64,000 nucleotides of DNA from Roseburia_C sp031555935 (GCA_031555935.1 JAVBTX010000011.1:1-64000), one strand, 5' to 3'. Counted from the stretch's first letter, positions 1 to 9,360 are shown. Made by a program: numbers and translations. Notes: generated from the sequence alone by a model not told the origin.

Positions 1-384
1 AGGATATAGCCGAAGGCAAGGGTGTCCATCGCGAGGTGGAATCTGAAGGAAGCTGGATGCGGGGAACATACTAACCCGTGGGCAAATCTCTGGTCTGACG
101 AACAGAAATCACATCAGGCTATGCATGAGGGTAAGACTGCAACACAAGTTAAAGCCCGATAACTACACGGAATCATGCATGGTAAATGTGGCAGATGGAT
201 GGAGAGAAAGAAACGTGTGGTACCCGGGGAGGTCTGTGTGAAATGCTCTGAAAGGAGTAACCACTGTACAAGGAAACAAGGCAGTGTTGAACACACAGAA
301 GTCCGCAGAGGTCATATTAGCCGAGAGGTGAAGGACCGAATCAACAGGAGTCTTTAGTACAACCGGGAAAGGAGGAAAGAGCAA

Positions 385-1779
385 ATGGATGCAGAAAACA
401 AAGAAGAAAGCTACTCGCAAAAGGATAGTGCGGAACACGAAGGATATGAGAGAGCGCGTCGCTCTTTCAATCGGATATGGAAGGAAAGGGACAGTGCACA
501 GCCGGAACTATTGGAGAAGATACTGAACAAGGATAACCTCAACAGAGCTTTTAAGAGAGTGAAGGCAAACAAGGGAGCACCGGGAATCGACGGTATTACC
601 ATAGAAGAAATAGGTGCATACCTTCGGGAGAACCAGAAAGAACTTATCGAAAGGATTAAGAGGGGGAAATATACACCCGACCCGGTAAGACGAGTGGAAA
701 TCCCGAAAACGGATGGTGGAATACGAAAGCTTGGTATTCCAACAGTCAAAGACCGTATCTTCCAACAAGCCATTACGCAACAGCTCATGCCTATATATGA
801 GATGTTGTTTTCGGATAATAGCTATGGCTATCGTCCGGGAAGAAGTGCGAAGGATGCCATTTTAAAGAAAAAAGAGTATGCAGAACAAGGATATACCCAT
901 GCAGTCGCATTGGATTTGTCGAAATATTTTGATACTCTGAACCATGAGAAGTTGCTAAATATCCTACGCAGAAATGTAAAGGATGAACGAGTAATTCAGT
1001 GGATAAAGAGATACTTAAAGAGTGGTGTCATGGAAAATGGTGTAGTCATGGAAACAGAGGAAGGTTCGCCACAAGGAGGAAATATTTCTCCGCTATTGGC
1101 AAATATCTATCTGAACGAGTTCGACCAAGAGTATCAAAAGCGGGGAGTTGCCTTTGTAAGATACGCAGATGATATAGTATTGCTAGCAAAGAGCGACAGA
1201 GCCGCAAGGAGACTTTTGGAATCAAGCACAAAATATCTTGAGGAAACATTGAAGCTCACGGTGAACCAAGAGAAAAGTCGTGTGGTGAGTGTGTTTGCAA
1301 TCCGAAATTTTAAGTTCCTTGGCTTTACATTGGGAAAGAACGGAAAGGGCATTTATGTCCGAGTTCATGGGAAGTCATGGGAGAAAATGAAGTCAAAGTT
1401 GAGAGAGCTTAGTTCCCGAAGGTCTTGTCAGAGCATACGCCCATGCTTGGAAAAGATAAAGGTGTATATGCGTGGATGGCTGAATTATTATGGAATTGCA
1501 GATATGAAGAATCGGATAAAGGAACTCAACCAATGGTTATACCATCGAATTCGCATGTGCATATGGAAACAGTGGAAGAAACCGAGAACCAAGAAAAGAA
1601 ATCTAATAAAGTTAGGAATACCGGAACATTATGCGGCGACCATAGCATACAGTCGTAGAAAGTACTGGTACATTTCTAACAACAAAGCGGTCGTGTGGGC
1701 ATTAAACAAAGAAAGACTGATAAACAGTGGCTTTTATGATTTGGCCACAGCCTATCAGTCTGTGCACGTCAACTGTTGA
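385..1779 (+). CDS. ltrA: Group II intron reverse transcriptase/maturase
   Basis: Multifunctional intron-encoded protein that helps the intron RNA splice and copies it into DNA at the target site. The 464-residue protein opens with the RT-0/RT-1 region (KGAPGIDG, about residue 63), carries the polymerase active site YADD (in FVRYADDIVLL) and ends with a maturase domain X (GWLNYYGIADMKNRIKELNQW region). After domain X there is only a short basic tail; no HNH endonuclease motif with paired cysteines is visible, so retrohoming probably uses a nicked or single-stranded target. The start ATG is preceded by GGAGG at 372-376. The gene sits inside the intron RNA and is expressed from the intron or the host promoter. 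Confidence 0.95.
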   Translation: MDAENKEESYSQKDSAEHEGYERARRSFNRIWKERDSAQPELLEKILNKDNLNRAFKRVKANKGAPGIDGITIEEIGAYLRENQKELIERIKRGKYTPDPVRRVEIPKTDGGIRKLGIPTVKDRIFQQAITQQLMPIYEMLFSDNSYGYRPGRSAKDAILKKKEYAEQGYTHAVALDLSKYFDTLNHEKLLNILRRNVKDERVIQWIKRYLKSGVMENGVVMETEEGSPQGGNISPLLANIYLNEFDQEYQKRGVAFVRYADDIVLLAKSDRAARRLLESSTKYLEETLKLTVNQEKSRVVSVFAIRNFKFLGFTLGKNGKGIYVRVHGKSWEKMKSKLRELSSRRSCQSIRPCLEKIKVYMRGWLNYYGIADMKNRIKELNQWLYHRIRMCIWKQWKKPRTKKRNLIKLGIPEHYAATIAYSRRKYWYISNNKAVVWALNKERLINSGFYDLATAYQSVHVNC

Positions 1780-1780
1780 A

Positions 1781-1851
1781 AGCGCCGGATACGAGAACCG
1801 TATGTCCGGTGCTGTGAGAGGACGGGAGTTAGTCACTCCCTCCTACTCGAT
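1781..1851 (+). ncRNA. Group II intron domains V and VI
   Basis: Catalytic domain V is a hairpin whose 5' arm AGCGCCGGA (1781-1789) pairs completely, with one G-U pair, with TCCGGTGCT (1805-1813); the AGC at its base is the conserved catalytic triad. Domain VI follows as a second hairpin (arms around GGGAG at 1824-1828 and CTCCC at 1836-1840) and ends in CTACTCGAT. The ORF stop codon lies one base before domain V, the usual arrangement. Confidence 0.85.
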
Positions 1852-1988
1852 TACCCAAAGTATTGCATAGAACTACATTACAGTAGATGGAACAAGGTTA
1901 ATCGCGGGGAGCAATCAATGTTACACCGTGTATTTTGCGACTGGCAGCATATGCTTGGAAATAAATGTGGCAGTGAATGTTTTATACG

Positions 1989-1997
1989 TGTTATAAT
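1989..1997 (+). promoter_or_regulatory. Possible extended -10 promoter
   Basis: TGTTATAAT gives a perfect -10 hexamer (1992-1997) with an extended TGn element; no good -35 is seen 17 bp upstream. It would start transcription about 38 bases before the sensor kinase start codon. Confidence 0.45.
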
Positions 1998-2041
1998 AAA
2001 TTAATTGTATTATTTTAAGATAGCACAAAGGAGAATCTGCC

Positions 2042-4888
2042 ATGACAGAACAATTTAAATATAAAAAAATAAAAGTCTTATTTATGGCTCTTTTGCTGTT
2101 ACTGATTTCTTTTGCCCCAATCTCAGCGGATGCAGCAAAACCGGAACCTGAGCAAAAAACGGTGCGTGTTGGATATATTCTGGCAGTGGGGTATCAAGAA
2201 GGTGCAGAAGATGAACCGAAAAGTGGCTTTGGATATGAATATTACCAGCAGATTGCATATTACAGTGGCTGGAAATACGAGTATGTGTATGGTAAGTTCA
2301 GTGATTTGTTAGAAATGCTGAAAGCCGGAGAAATAGATATCATGGGCAATCTTTCCTATACCGAAGAACGGGCACAGGACATTTTCTATTCGATTGAGGA
2401 GCAGGGGCATGAATCTTTTTATATTTATGTTACGGCGGACCAGACGGCAATTGACCCAACCGACCACACCACCTTAAACGGAAAAAGGGTTGGTGTTAAT
2501 AAGGACAGTTTTCAGCAAGAGTTATTTATCGAGTGGTGCGAGCAAAATGGAGTTGAGTGTGAAATAGTTGAGTACACCGATTCGCTTGAACGAATAACAG
2601 ACTTAAACAATGGTGACATTGATGCTTCACTGGCAGCAACAATTACTGACCGAAATGAGGGAAATGCCAGTTGGATACCAATTATCAAATTAGGTGACTC
2701 ACCATTTTATTTTGGTGTCAATAAGAATCGAATAGACATTTTAGAGGATTTGAATGGAGCGCTGGCAAAGATTCAGGCGCGAAACCGATTTTATAATAAC
2801 GAGGTATATCAGAAATATATCACGGGTGCATCCCAGATTACAGAGGTATTATCAAAAGAAGAACAGGAATGGATTGATTCTCATGATAAAATTACGGTCG
2901 GTTATCTTGATGGATATGCGCCATATTGTTTTAATCAACCGTATACAGGGAAAATGGAGGGCATGGGACCCGCAGTCCTTTCTTATATAGCGGAAAAATA
3001 TGATGTCTATTTTACTTATAAAAGATACCATTTGTATAGTGAAATGAGAGAGGCCCTTTATCAAAAGAAAATTGATGTTATGCTGCCGGTCTTAGGCGAT
3101 TACTGGGCGGCTGAAGAACAAGATTTTTGCCTGACCAGTGCAGTGACATCTGGCACAATGACAATGCTTTATATCAATGATAAATTATCTTCGCAGGAGA
3201 TGGCGGAAAAAATTGCCATTAGTATGGACAACCCGTTCCAAGAATATTATGTGAGAGTCTATTACCCCGAAGCGGAAATATTAGAGTGCAGTTCACGAGA
3301 TGAATGTTTTGATGCAGTCCGTAAGGGTTTGGTAAATAGTACCGTTGTCAATACAAACATCTACCAAATTCTGGCATATCAGACGGATCAAATGCAAGAT
3401 TTGCAGAGTATACCGTTGCAGACGGGGATTGATATTTGTTTTGCGGTACGCGGGGATGATATTGCATTTTTAACGTTTATGAGTCGGGGCGTTTCGATTA
3501 CCCCAAATTCAATCATAAATGATGCGTTAGTTTCTGCATCAAGTGTGGAAAGAGAAACCTCATTTGTAGATATGTTGCAAGACCATGTTGTTGGGATTGT
3601 TGTGATTGCACTTGCCATCTTTATCTTGATATTATCGGTATTTATGCGATATGCAGTAGTTACAACGAGAAATCGATTAAAATTACTGGAAGCGACGAAA
3701 GCGGCGGAGACTGCCAAAGCTGAAGCTGTGAAGGCAAATATTGCAAAATCAGAATTTCTGAGCAGAATCTCACATGATATCAGAACACCGGTAAATGGTA
3801 TTATGGGAATGCTTGATATTTCTGAAAAGAGCATGGATGATGCAGATAAAATACAAGAATGCCATGATAAAATCAGGACTTCATCGGGGTATCTATTATC
3901 ACTTATCAATGATGTACTGGATATGAGCAGGCTCGAAACAGGCGATATCGAGCTGGCAGAGGAGCCATTTGATATCCATGAACTGCTTGGAAACTGTATG
4001 GAAATTTTGCATCCTTTGGCGGCCGAAAATGGCATAACAATGAAAACACAAATAGAAGAGGATATGGTCCATCCTTATCTAATTGGAAGTCCGCTGCACA
4101 TTAGACAGATTATTGTTAATATTATTACAAATGCAATTAAGTATAATAAGATTGGTGGTAGTGTTACGCTAATGGTAGAGGAGATTTCACATAATGCTAC
4201 GCTGGCCACTTATCAGTTTACGGTTTCAGATACTGGCATTGGAATGAGTGAAGAATTTCAAAAACGGATGTTTGAATCATTTACCCAGGAGAAAGGCGAT
4301 GGCCGTACCACATATAAGGGCTCTGGTCTGGGCTTGTCAATCGTAAAGAAAATGGTTGAGCAGATGAAGGGGCAAATATTAGTTGAAAGCAAAACCGATG
4401 TTGGCAGCACATTTACCATTATTCTGCCATTCCAGATTGATGTTTTGCCATTGAAACAGGAACCGTTTATTATCGAGGATTGCGCATCGGTAGTAGCCGG
4501 TATGAATGTGCTTTTGGTCGAGGACAATGAGTTGAACATGGAGATTGCACGGTACATGTTAGAGGATGCCGGAGTGTTTGTAACCGCGTGTACCGATGGA
4601 CAAATGGCGGTGGATACATTTATTCGGTCGGAAATTGGCCAGTTTGACATGATTCTGATGGATATAATGATGCCGGTGATGGACGGTTTGACAGCCTCAA
4701 TAACAATTCGCTCATTGGCTCGAGCAGATGCAAAGACGGTACCAATTTTGGCGTTGACAGCGAATGCATATGCGGAGGATGTGAAAAAGGCGAAGGATGC
4801 AGGTATGAATGAACATATCGCCAAGCCGTTGGATGTGGCTAAGCTATTTAAGGTGATGGCGGAGCTGCATAATAATGAAGATTTATAG
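2042..4888 (+). CDS. Hybrid sensor histidine kinase with two periplasmic-binding-type sensor domains
   Basis: Membrane signalling kinase that probably senses a small extracellular ligand such as an amino acid or related compound. The 948-residue protein has an N-terminal signal/anchor helix (about 10-30), two tandem SBP_bac_3-type solute-binding domains (about 40-265 and 270-500), a transmembrane helix (about 517-540), a HisKA domain with SHDIRTP (phospho-acceptor His578), a HATPase domain with GSGLGLSIV, and a C-terminal receiver domain with phospho-acceptor Asp874 (MILMDIMMPVMDG). AAGGAG at 2028-2033 sets the start. No separate response regulator or histidine phosphotransfer gene is adjacent, so its output partner is elsewhere. 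It stands alone between the intron and a shared terminator. The solute-binding folds are extracellular by orientation; the ligand cannot be read from sequence. Confidence 0.9.
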   Translation: MTEQFKYKKIKVLFMALLLLLISFAPISADAAKPEPEQKTVRVGYILAVGYQEGAEDEPKSGFGYEYYQQIAYYSGWKYEYVYGKFSDLLEMLKAGEIDIMGNLSYTEERAQDIFYSIEEQGHESFYIYVTADQTAIDPTDHTTLNGKRVGVNKDSFQQELFIEWCEQNGVECEIVEYTDSLERITDLNNGDIDASLAATITDRNEGNASWIPIIKLGDSPFYFGVNKNRIDILEDLNGALAKIQARNRFYNNEVYQKYITGASQITEVLSKEEQEWIDSHDKITVGYLDGYAPYCFNQPYTGKMEGMGPAVLSYIAEKYDVYFTYKRYHLYSEMREALYQKKIDVMLPVLGDYWAAEEQDFCLTSAVTSGTMTMLYINDKLSSQEMAEKIAISMDNPFQEYYVRVYYPEAEILECSSRDECFDAVRKGLVNSTVVNTNIYQILAYQTDQMQDLQSIPLQTGIDICFAVRGDDIAFLTFMSRGVSITPNSIINDALVSASSVERETSFVDMLQDHVVGIVVIALAIFILILSVFMRYAVVTTRNRLKLLEATKAAETAKAEAVKANIAKSEFLSRISHDIRTPVNGIMGMLDISEKSMDDADKIQECHDKIRTSSGYLLSLINDVLDMSRLETGDIELAEEPFDIHELLGNCMEILHPLAAENGITMKTQIEEDMVHPYLIGSPLHIRQIIVNIITNAIKYNKIGGSVTLMVEEISHNATLATYQFTVSDTGIGMSEEFQKRMFESFTQEKGDGRTTYKGSGLGLSIVKKMVEQMKGQILVESKTDVGSTFTIILPFQIDVLPLKQEPFIIEDCASVVAGMNVLLVEDNELNMEIARYMLEDAGVFVTACTDGQMAVDTFIRSEIGQFDMILMDIMMPVMDGLTASITIRSLARADAKTVPILALTANAYAEDVKKAKDAGMNEHIAKPLDVAKLFKVMAELHNNEDL

Positions 4889-4899
4889 TGCTCCTTTGG

Positions 4900-4937
4900 A
4901 ATCAGAAACGGACGGCAAATGCCGTCCGTTTCTGATT
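4900..4937. terminator. Hairpin terminator between convergent genes
   Basis: A perfect 17-bp inverted repeat (AATCAGAAACGGACGGC and its complement) around an AAAT loop lies between the ends of the sensor kinase (+) and the aldo/keto reductase (-). Neither side has a strong T tract, so it may act in both directions but imperfectly. Confidence 0.7.
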
Positions 4938-4954
4938 CTACAATTTCGATTGAA

Positions 4955-6133
4955 TTAATAAGCTTTGAACCATTTCACAAACTGTCTGGCAATCTTATAG
5001 ATTGGATTTTCCAGCCTTTTTTTGGCATTTTTCAGTTCTTTTCGAATTTCAATATGCTGCGGGCAGTGTGGTTCACATTTTCCGCATTCAATACAATTGG
5101 AAGCTGCTGACGAATCTTTTCTTAATGCAGTACACATAATGTAATCCATCATGCCGGCCTTGTATCCTTCGGTATAGCTGCGATTATATGCTGCAAAGGA
5201 GCCAGGGATATCGACACCCTTAGGACATGGCATACAATAGCCGCATCCGGTACAGCCGACTTTCATCTTGGCATTGATGGCGGCAACAACCTTTTGAAGC
5301 ATTTCTTCTTCGTTTTTGCCAAGCTCACCGACTTGTACATTGGAGGCTGTTGTGGCGTTATCTTCAACCATCTCAAGTGAATTCATTCCGGAGAGCACAC
5401 AAGTAACCTCTGGCTGATTCCAAAGCCATCGCAGTGCCCACTGAACTGGAGTATGTAAGGTCGGATAATCTGCAAATATTTTTGTTGCCGCTTCTGGCAG
5501 TCGACTGACAAGCTTGCCCCCGCGCAGCGGCTCCATAATAATAACTGGAAGCCCCGCGCTGTTCGCATGATTTAATCCCCGCCGTCCGGCTTGCGAATTT
5601 TCATCCATGTAATTATACTGAATCTGACAGAAATCCCAATCATATGCATCTACCAATTGACAAAACATATCCGAATTGCCGTGATAGGAGAAGCCAACCT
5701 GACGAATCGCACCGCTTGCTTTTTTCTCCTCCAGCCATTCTAAGATTCCAAGTTCTTTCAGACGATTCCATGTTTTTACATCGGTAAGCATGTGCATCAG
5801 ATAATAGTCAATGTAGTCAGTCTGTAATCGCTTTAACTGCTCACGAAAATATTTTTCCATGCTTTCGGCATTTTTGATTAGGTAATGCGGCAGCTTTGTG
5901 GCAATGTATACGTTACTTCGAATGTTGTTTTTGGCTAGTATTTCACCCAGCGTTACTTCGCTGCCGGGATAGACATAGGCGGTGTCATAATAATTGACTC
6001 CCATGTGGTAAGCCGACATAATTTCTGCTTCTGCTTTGGCGAAATCTGTTCGTCCGCCAGACTGGGTGAAACGCATGCAGCCATAACCTAAAATTGATAT
6101 TTTATTTCCATGTTTATCGGTACGATAATTCAT
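4955..6133 (-). CDS. Aldo/keto reductase with C-terminal 2[4Fe-4S] ferredoxin domain
   Basis: Cytoplasmic oxidoreductase of the AKR superfamily (family with a ferredoxin tail common in anaerobes). The first 270 or so residues form the TIM barrel with the NYYDTAYVY active-site stretch (catalytic Asp and Tyr), the lysine in IATKLPHY and the YYLMHML histidine region. The C-terminal third carries two iron-sulfur motifs, CTGCGYCMPCPKG and CIECGKCEPHCP, suggesting electron transfer from or to a ferredoxin chain. 392 residues is normal for this fused family. Start ATG at 6133 follows AAAGGATT. It is transcribed in the same direction as the isomerase and kinase genes but behind an 86-bp gap with its own possible promoter, so co-regulation is uncertain. 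Substrate unknown. Confidence 0.9.
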   Translation of the reverse strand: MNYRTDKHGNKISILGYGCMRFTQSGGRTDFAKAEAEIMSAYHMGVNYYDTAYVYPGSEVTLGEILAKNNIRSNVYIATKLPHYLIKNAESMEKYFREQLKRLQTDYIDYYLMHMLTDVKTWNRLKELGILEWLEEKKASGAIRQVGFSYHGNSDMFCQLVDAYDWDFCQIQYNYMDENSQAGRRGLNHANSAGLPVIIMEPLRGGKLVSRLPEAATKIFADYPTLHTPVQWALRWLWNQPEVTCVLSGMNSLEMVEDNATTASNVQVGELGKNEEEMLQKVVAAINAKMKVGCTGCGYCMPCPKGVDIPGSFAAYNRSYTEGYKAGMMDYIMCTALRKDSSAASNCIECGKCEPHCPQHIEIRKELKNAKKRLENPIYKIARQFVKWFKAY

Positions 6134-6172
6134 CCTTTTATAATCCTTTCATTTGATTATTTGAATGAATCA

Positions 6173-6203
6173 ATTGTAGCATACTATTTGTCTTTTGTAT
6201 CAA
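6173..6203 (-). promoter_or_regulatory. Possible promoter of the aldo/keto reductase
   Basis: On the minus strand TTGATA (6203-6198) and TACAAT (6178-6173) are each one mismatch from consensus, but the 19-bp spacer is long. The placement 40 bases before the start codon is sensible. Confidence 0.4.
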
Positions 6204-6219
6204 CCATTATCATATAAAA

Positions 6220-7707
6220 TTAATTTATAAATGGATTTTCAGTTGGGTATGGCAGTGACTTTGGCTGATTATAATTAATTTCATCAAATGGGACACCAAT
6301 GTATTTAAATACTTCAAATAATGCTTTTCCATAATGACCGAAAGCAACTGCACCATGATGTGGATAGTTTTTCTGTATCAGAACATGGCGGTAGAATCTG
6401 CCCATTTCCGGAATCGCAAATACCCCAATCGCACCAAACGATTTGGTGGCAACTGGAAGCACTTCACCCTCGGCAAGGTAGGCACGCAGCTTGTTATCGG
6501 AGGTGGACTGGAGCCGGAAAAAGGTAATCTGACCCGGAATAATATCACCTTCAAGGGTTCCGTTCGTCACTTCGACCGGGAGACTTCGCGCCATAATCAT
6601 CTGATATTTCATTTCATGGGCGGAGAGTTTTTTCGAGCAGGTGTTTCCACAGTGGAAGCCCATAAAGGTATCGGTGTGCTGGTATGGATACTGGTTCTTT
6701 ATAGATTCCTCGTACATATCCTTTGGCACCGAGTTATTGATATCAAGTAAAGTGACTGCATCGAGACTGACACAGGTGCCGATAAATTCGCTTAAAGCAC
6801 CATAAATATCAACCTCACATGATACCGGAATGCCTCTTCCGGTCAGGCGGCTGTTAACATAGCAAGGAACAAATCCGAACTGTGTTTGGAACGCCGGCCA
6901 GCACTTTCCGGCGATGGCAACGTATTTGCGGTATCCACGGTGGGCGTCAACCCAATCCAGCAGCGTCAGTTCATATTGCGCCAGCTTTTCTAAAATTTCC
7001 GGTTTCTTATTACCGGCACCAAGCTCTGCCTCCATATCAGCAACTACTTCTGGGATTCTGGCATCACCGGCATGTTTATGGAAAGATTCAAATAAATCCA
7101 ATTCGGAGTTTTCCTGGATTTCTACGCCGAGGTTATATAGCTGCTGGATTGGTGCATTACATGCCAGAAAATTGGTCGGTCTTGGACCGAAGGAAATGAT
7201 TTTCAGCTCTGATAAACCAATGACAGTTCTGGCAACCGGCAGAAATTCATGTATCATTTCGGCAAGTGATTCGGCATCGCCGACCGGGTATTCCGGGATA
7301 TAGGCACCGACGTTTCGAAGCTTCAGATTGTAACTGGCATTCAGCATACCGCAGAAAGCGTCGCCGCGTCCCTGCATCAAGTTATTCTGTGTCTCTTCGG
7401 CTGCGGCAATAAACATTTTGGGTCCGTCGAAATGCTTTGCCAGCAATGTTTCCGATATTTCCGGTCCAAAGTTGCCAAGATAAACGCAAAGAGCATTACA
7501 TCCGGCTTGCTTGATATCTGCAAGAGCCTGTACCATATGAATTTCACTTTCGACGATGCAGACCGGACACTCGTAAATATCTGCTTCGCCGTATTTTTCG
7601 GTATAAGCCTTTACTAATGCTTTCCTGCGGTTTACCGACAATGTCTCTGGAAAACAGTCTCTGCTGACTGCGACAATGCCCACTTTTACTTCTGGAATAT
7701 TGTTCAT
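6220..7707 (-). CDS. L-fucose/L-arabinose isomerase family protein
   Basis: Predicted cytoplasmic aldose-ketose isomerase of the FucI/AraA-like fold; 495 residues, a usual length for the family. The N-terminal part (KVGIVAVSRDCFPE..., then VYLGNFGPE) is typical of the first Rossmann-like domain, with a central IISFGPRPTNFL stretch and C-terminal metal-site region around MGFHCGNT and GAVAFGHYGKALFEV. It lies 21 bp downstream of the FGGY kinase and clearly shares its transcript: isomerise an aldose to a ketose, then phosphorylate it. The exact sugar (fucose, arabinose, xylose or another) cannot be decided from the sequence. Transcription is probably controlled by the LacI-type repressor encoded on the other side of the divergent region. 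The start ATG follows a GAAAGTTGAGGG ribosome site. Confidence 0.8.
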   Translation of the reverse strand: MNNIPEVKVGIVAVSRDCFPETLSVNRRKALVKAYTEKYGEADIYECPVCIVESEIHMVQALADIKQAGCNALCVYLGNFGPEISETLLAKHFDGPKMFIAAAEETQNNLMQGRGDAFCGMLNASYNLKLRNVGAYIPEYPVGDAESLAEMIHEFLPVARTVIGLSELKIISFGPRPTNFLACNAPIQQLYNLGVEIQENSELDLFESFHKHAGDARIPEVVADMEAELGAGNKKPEILEKLAQYELTLLDWVDAHRGYRKYVAIAGKCWPAFQTQFGFVPCYVNSRLTGRGIPVSCEVDIYGALSEFIGTCVSLDAVTLLDINNSVPKDMYEESIKNQYPYQHTDTFMGFHCGNTCSKKLSAHEMKYQMIMARSLPVEVTNGTLEGDIIPGQITFFRLQSTSDNKLRAYLAEGEVLPVATKSFGAIGVFAIPEMGRFYRHVLIQKNYPHHGAVAFGHYGKALFEVFKYIGVPFDEINYNQPKSLPYPTENPFIN

Positions 7708-7728
7708 TTTTTACCCTCAACTTTCTTT

Positions 7729-9198
7729 TTATATCAGCTTGTCAAACAATTCTCGGCAAGCAGGATAGATATTTTTAAACTGCTGATAACGCGTTTCATA
7801 TTTTTTTGCCAAATCAGGTTCCGGTTCGATGGTATCGATCACTTTGACAATTTGTTCTGCGGCAGCTGCCGGAGTGTTATATTCCCCGCAAGCCACGGCG
7901 GCCAGCATGGCACCGCCAAGGGACGGACCTTCTTCTGTCTCCAATACATCGACCTTGATATTCAGCACATTGGCAATGATTTTTTTCCACAGCGGACTTT
8001 TGGCTCCGCCGCCGCATATTTTTGTACGTTCGATGGTGATGCCCAACGATTTTGCGACTTCAAAGGAGTCTCTTAAGGCAAATGCAACCCCCTCAAGAAC
8101 GGCCTGTGTCATATCTGCTCTGGTTGTGTCCAGCGTCATGCCGATAAAGGTCGCCCGGGCATTCGGGTTGTTGTGTGGCGAGCGCTCACCCATTAAGTAT
8201 GGCAGATAATAGACGTGATTTTCACCTAGCTTGGTGATATCTTCCTGCTCCTTGCCATAATCCCTGGCCGCAAGGATTTCATCCATCCACCATTTATTAC
8301 AGGAAGCAGCACTCAGCATACAGCCCATTAGATGATAAGCACCAGCGGCATCGCAAAAGGAATGAAGGGCATTGTTCTGGTCGACACCGAATTGTTCGGA
8401 AGAGATGAAAATGGTTCCGCTGGTTCCCAACGAGATATTGCAGTTGCCATTTCCAACCGTACCGGTGGCAACAGCAGCAGCAGCATTGTCACCAGCTCCG
8501 GCGGCAACCTTTGTATCTACGGAAATGCCGAGTGCTTCGGCAAGTTCCGGTTTGATGGTGCCGACACATTCATGGCTTTCATACAGCTTTGGCAGCATTG
8601 CTTCCGTGATGCCACAGATTTCGGACATTTCCTTGGACCAGCGGCGATTTTTAACATCAAGCAGTAGCATACCGGATGCATCCGAGACATCGGTGCAATG
8701 GACACCAGTCAGCCGATAAACCAGATAATCCTTTGGCAGCATTATTTTTTTTATTTTGGCAAAGTTTTCTGGTTCGTGTTCCTTTAGCCATAAAATCTTT
8801 GGTGCAGTAAAGCCGGTAAATGCAATATTTGCCGTATACTCGGAAAGTTTATCTGACCCAATGACCTGATTTAGATAATCACACTCTTGGGCCGTTCTTC
8901 CGTCATTCCACAGAATTGCCGGACGGATTACCGCATCGTTTTCATCCAAAATGACCAATCCATGCATCTGACCACCAAAGCCGATGCCCGCAATTTCGGA
9001 TTTATCAAAGCCCTCTAGCAAGCTTTTTAGACCCGCGATGGTTTCCTGATACCATTCCTCTGGCTGCTGCTCTGACCATCCCGGCTTGGGAAAATGTAAT
9101 GGGTATTCGCGGGAAACAACATTTTTAATGGTTCCTGCGCCATCCATCAGCAACAGCTTGACAGCGGAAGTTCCTAAATCAATTCCTATGTATAGCAT
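7729..9198 (-). CDS. xylB: FGGY-family carbohydrate kinase, xylulokinase-like
   Basis: ATP-dependent kinase that phosphorylates a ketopentose or related sugar, most like xylulokinase. The actin-like N-terminal domain opens with YIGIDLGTSAVKLLL (phosphate 1 loop); the sugar-binding stretch GQMHGLVILDENDAVIRPAILWNDGRT is characteristic of XylB; the C-terminal domain has the GGGAKSPLWKKIIANVLN motif. An in-frame upstream start at 9249 would add 17 residues, but the ATG at 9198 gives the family N-terminus (MLYIGIDLGTS) and follows AAGGAG, so it is preferred; length 489. First gene of a two-gene unit with the isomerase. A promoter at 9241-9269 and an operator at 9216-9231 lie just upstream. L-xylulose, D-ribulose or L-fuculose could be alternative substrates. 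Confidence 0.85.
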   Translation of the reverse strand: MLYIGIDLGTSAVKLLLMDGAGTIKNVVSREYPLHFPKPGWSEQQPEEWYQETIAGLKSLLEGFDKSEIAGIGFGGQMHGLVILDENDAVIRPAILWNDGRTAQECDYLNQVIGSDKLSEYTANIAFTGFTAPKILWLKEHEPENFAKIKKIMLPKDYLVYRLTGVHCTDVSDASGMLLLDVKNRRWSKEMSEICGITEAMLPKLYESHECVGTIKPELAEALGISVDTKVAAGAGDNAAAAVATGTVGNGNCNISLGTSGTIFISSEQFGVDQNNALHSFCDAAGAYHLMGCMLSAASCNKWWMDEILAARDYGKEQEDITKLGENHVYYLPYLMGERSPHNNPNARATFIGMTLDTTRADMTQAVLEGVAFALRDSFEVAKSLGITIERTKICGGGAKSPLWKKIIANVLNIKVDVLETEEGPSLGGAMLAAVACGEYNTPAAAAEQIVKVIDTIEPEPDLAKKYETRYQQFKNIYPACRELFDKLI

Positions 9199-9215
9199 TT
9201 TGTTTTCACACTCCT

Positions 9216-9231
9216 TATTGTGCACGAGCAC
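9216..9231 (-). promoter_or_regulatory. LacI-type operator 1
   Basis: TATTGTGCACGAGCAC contains the near-palindrome GTGCACGAGCAC (half-sites GTGC and GCAC around a central CG step, typical of LacI/GalR operators). It lies just downstream of the predicted -10 of the kinase promoter, over or just after the start of transcription, a position suited to repression. It matches operator 2 at 15 of 16 bases in inverted orientation. Confidence 0.7.
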
Positions 9232-9240
9232 GTTTGCTTT

Positions 9241-9269
9241 ATCATACAATCTTTTTGTGAAAATAGCAA
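9241..9269 (-). promoter_or_regulatory. Promoter of the kinase-isomerase operon
   Basis: On the minus strand TTGCTA (9269-9264), 17-bp spacer, TATGAT (9246-9241). The predicted start of transcription falls near 9234, at the edge of operator 1. Confidence 0.65.
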
Positions 9270-9344
9270 TATACGATTTGCACAGTTTTATATGATTGTT
9301 TTATGCGAAATTTATAGCGATATGTATATCTGAATATCATAGAT

Positions 9345-9360
9345 GTGCTTGTGCACAATA
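9345..9360 (+). promoter_or_regulatory. LacI-type operator 2
   Basis: GTGCTTGTGCACAATA is the inverted copy of operator 1 with a single difference, centred 125 bp from it. It lies just upstream of the predicted promoter of the LacI-type gene. Two such sites could be bridged by a tetramer or paired dimers and could also allow autoregulation. Confidence 0.65.

Larger units (their letters stand above)
1..1851 (+). mobile_element. Group II intron, 5' end outside the window
   Basis: A retroelement made of a self-splicing RNA that encodes its own reverse transcriptase. Bases 1-384 look like the folded domain I-IV RNA upstream of the ORF, 385-1779 is the ORF carried in domain IV, and domains V and VI follow at 1781-1851. 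The 3' splice site is placed after the CTACTCGAT at 1843-1851, the usual ending of such introns; this is by pattern and not by comparison with an empty site. The 5' GUGYG boundary is not in the window, so the host gene or site cannot be named from the left flank. Confidence 0.85.

Noticed and set aside
1852..2004. Fifty-codon open frame right after the intron, a possible 3' exon
   Set aside because: No start codon in phase, no ribosome site and no recognisable protein; open frames of this length occur by chance. Kept only as a remark in the intron finding.
3388..4035. Minus-strand open frame of 215 codons inside the sensor kinase
   Set aside because: Antisense shadow of a clearly coding, well-conserved kinase region; low-complexity Ile/Ser composition and no ribosome site.
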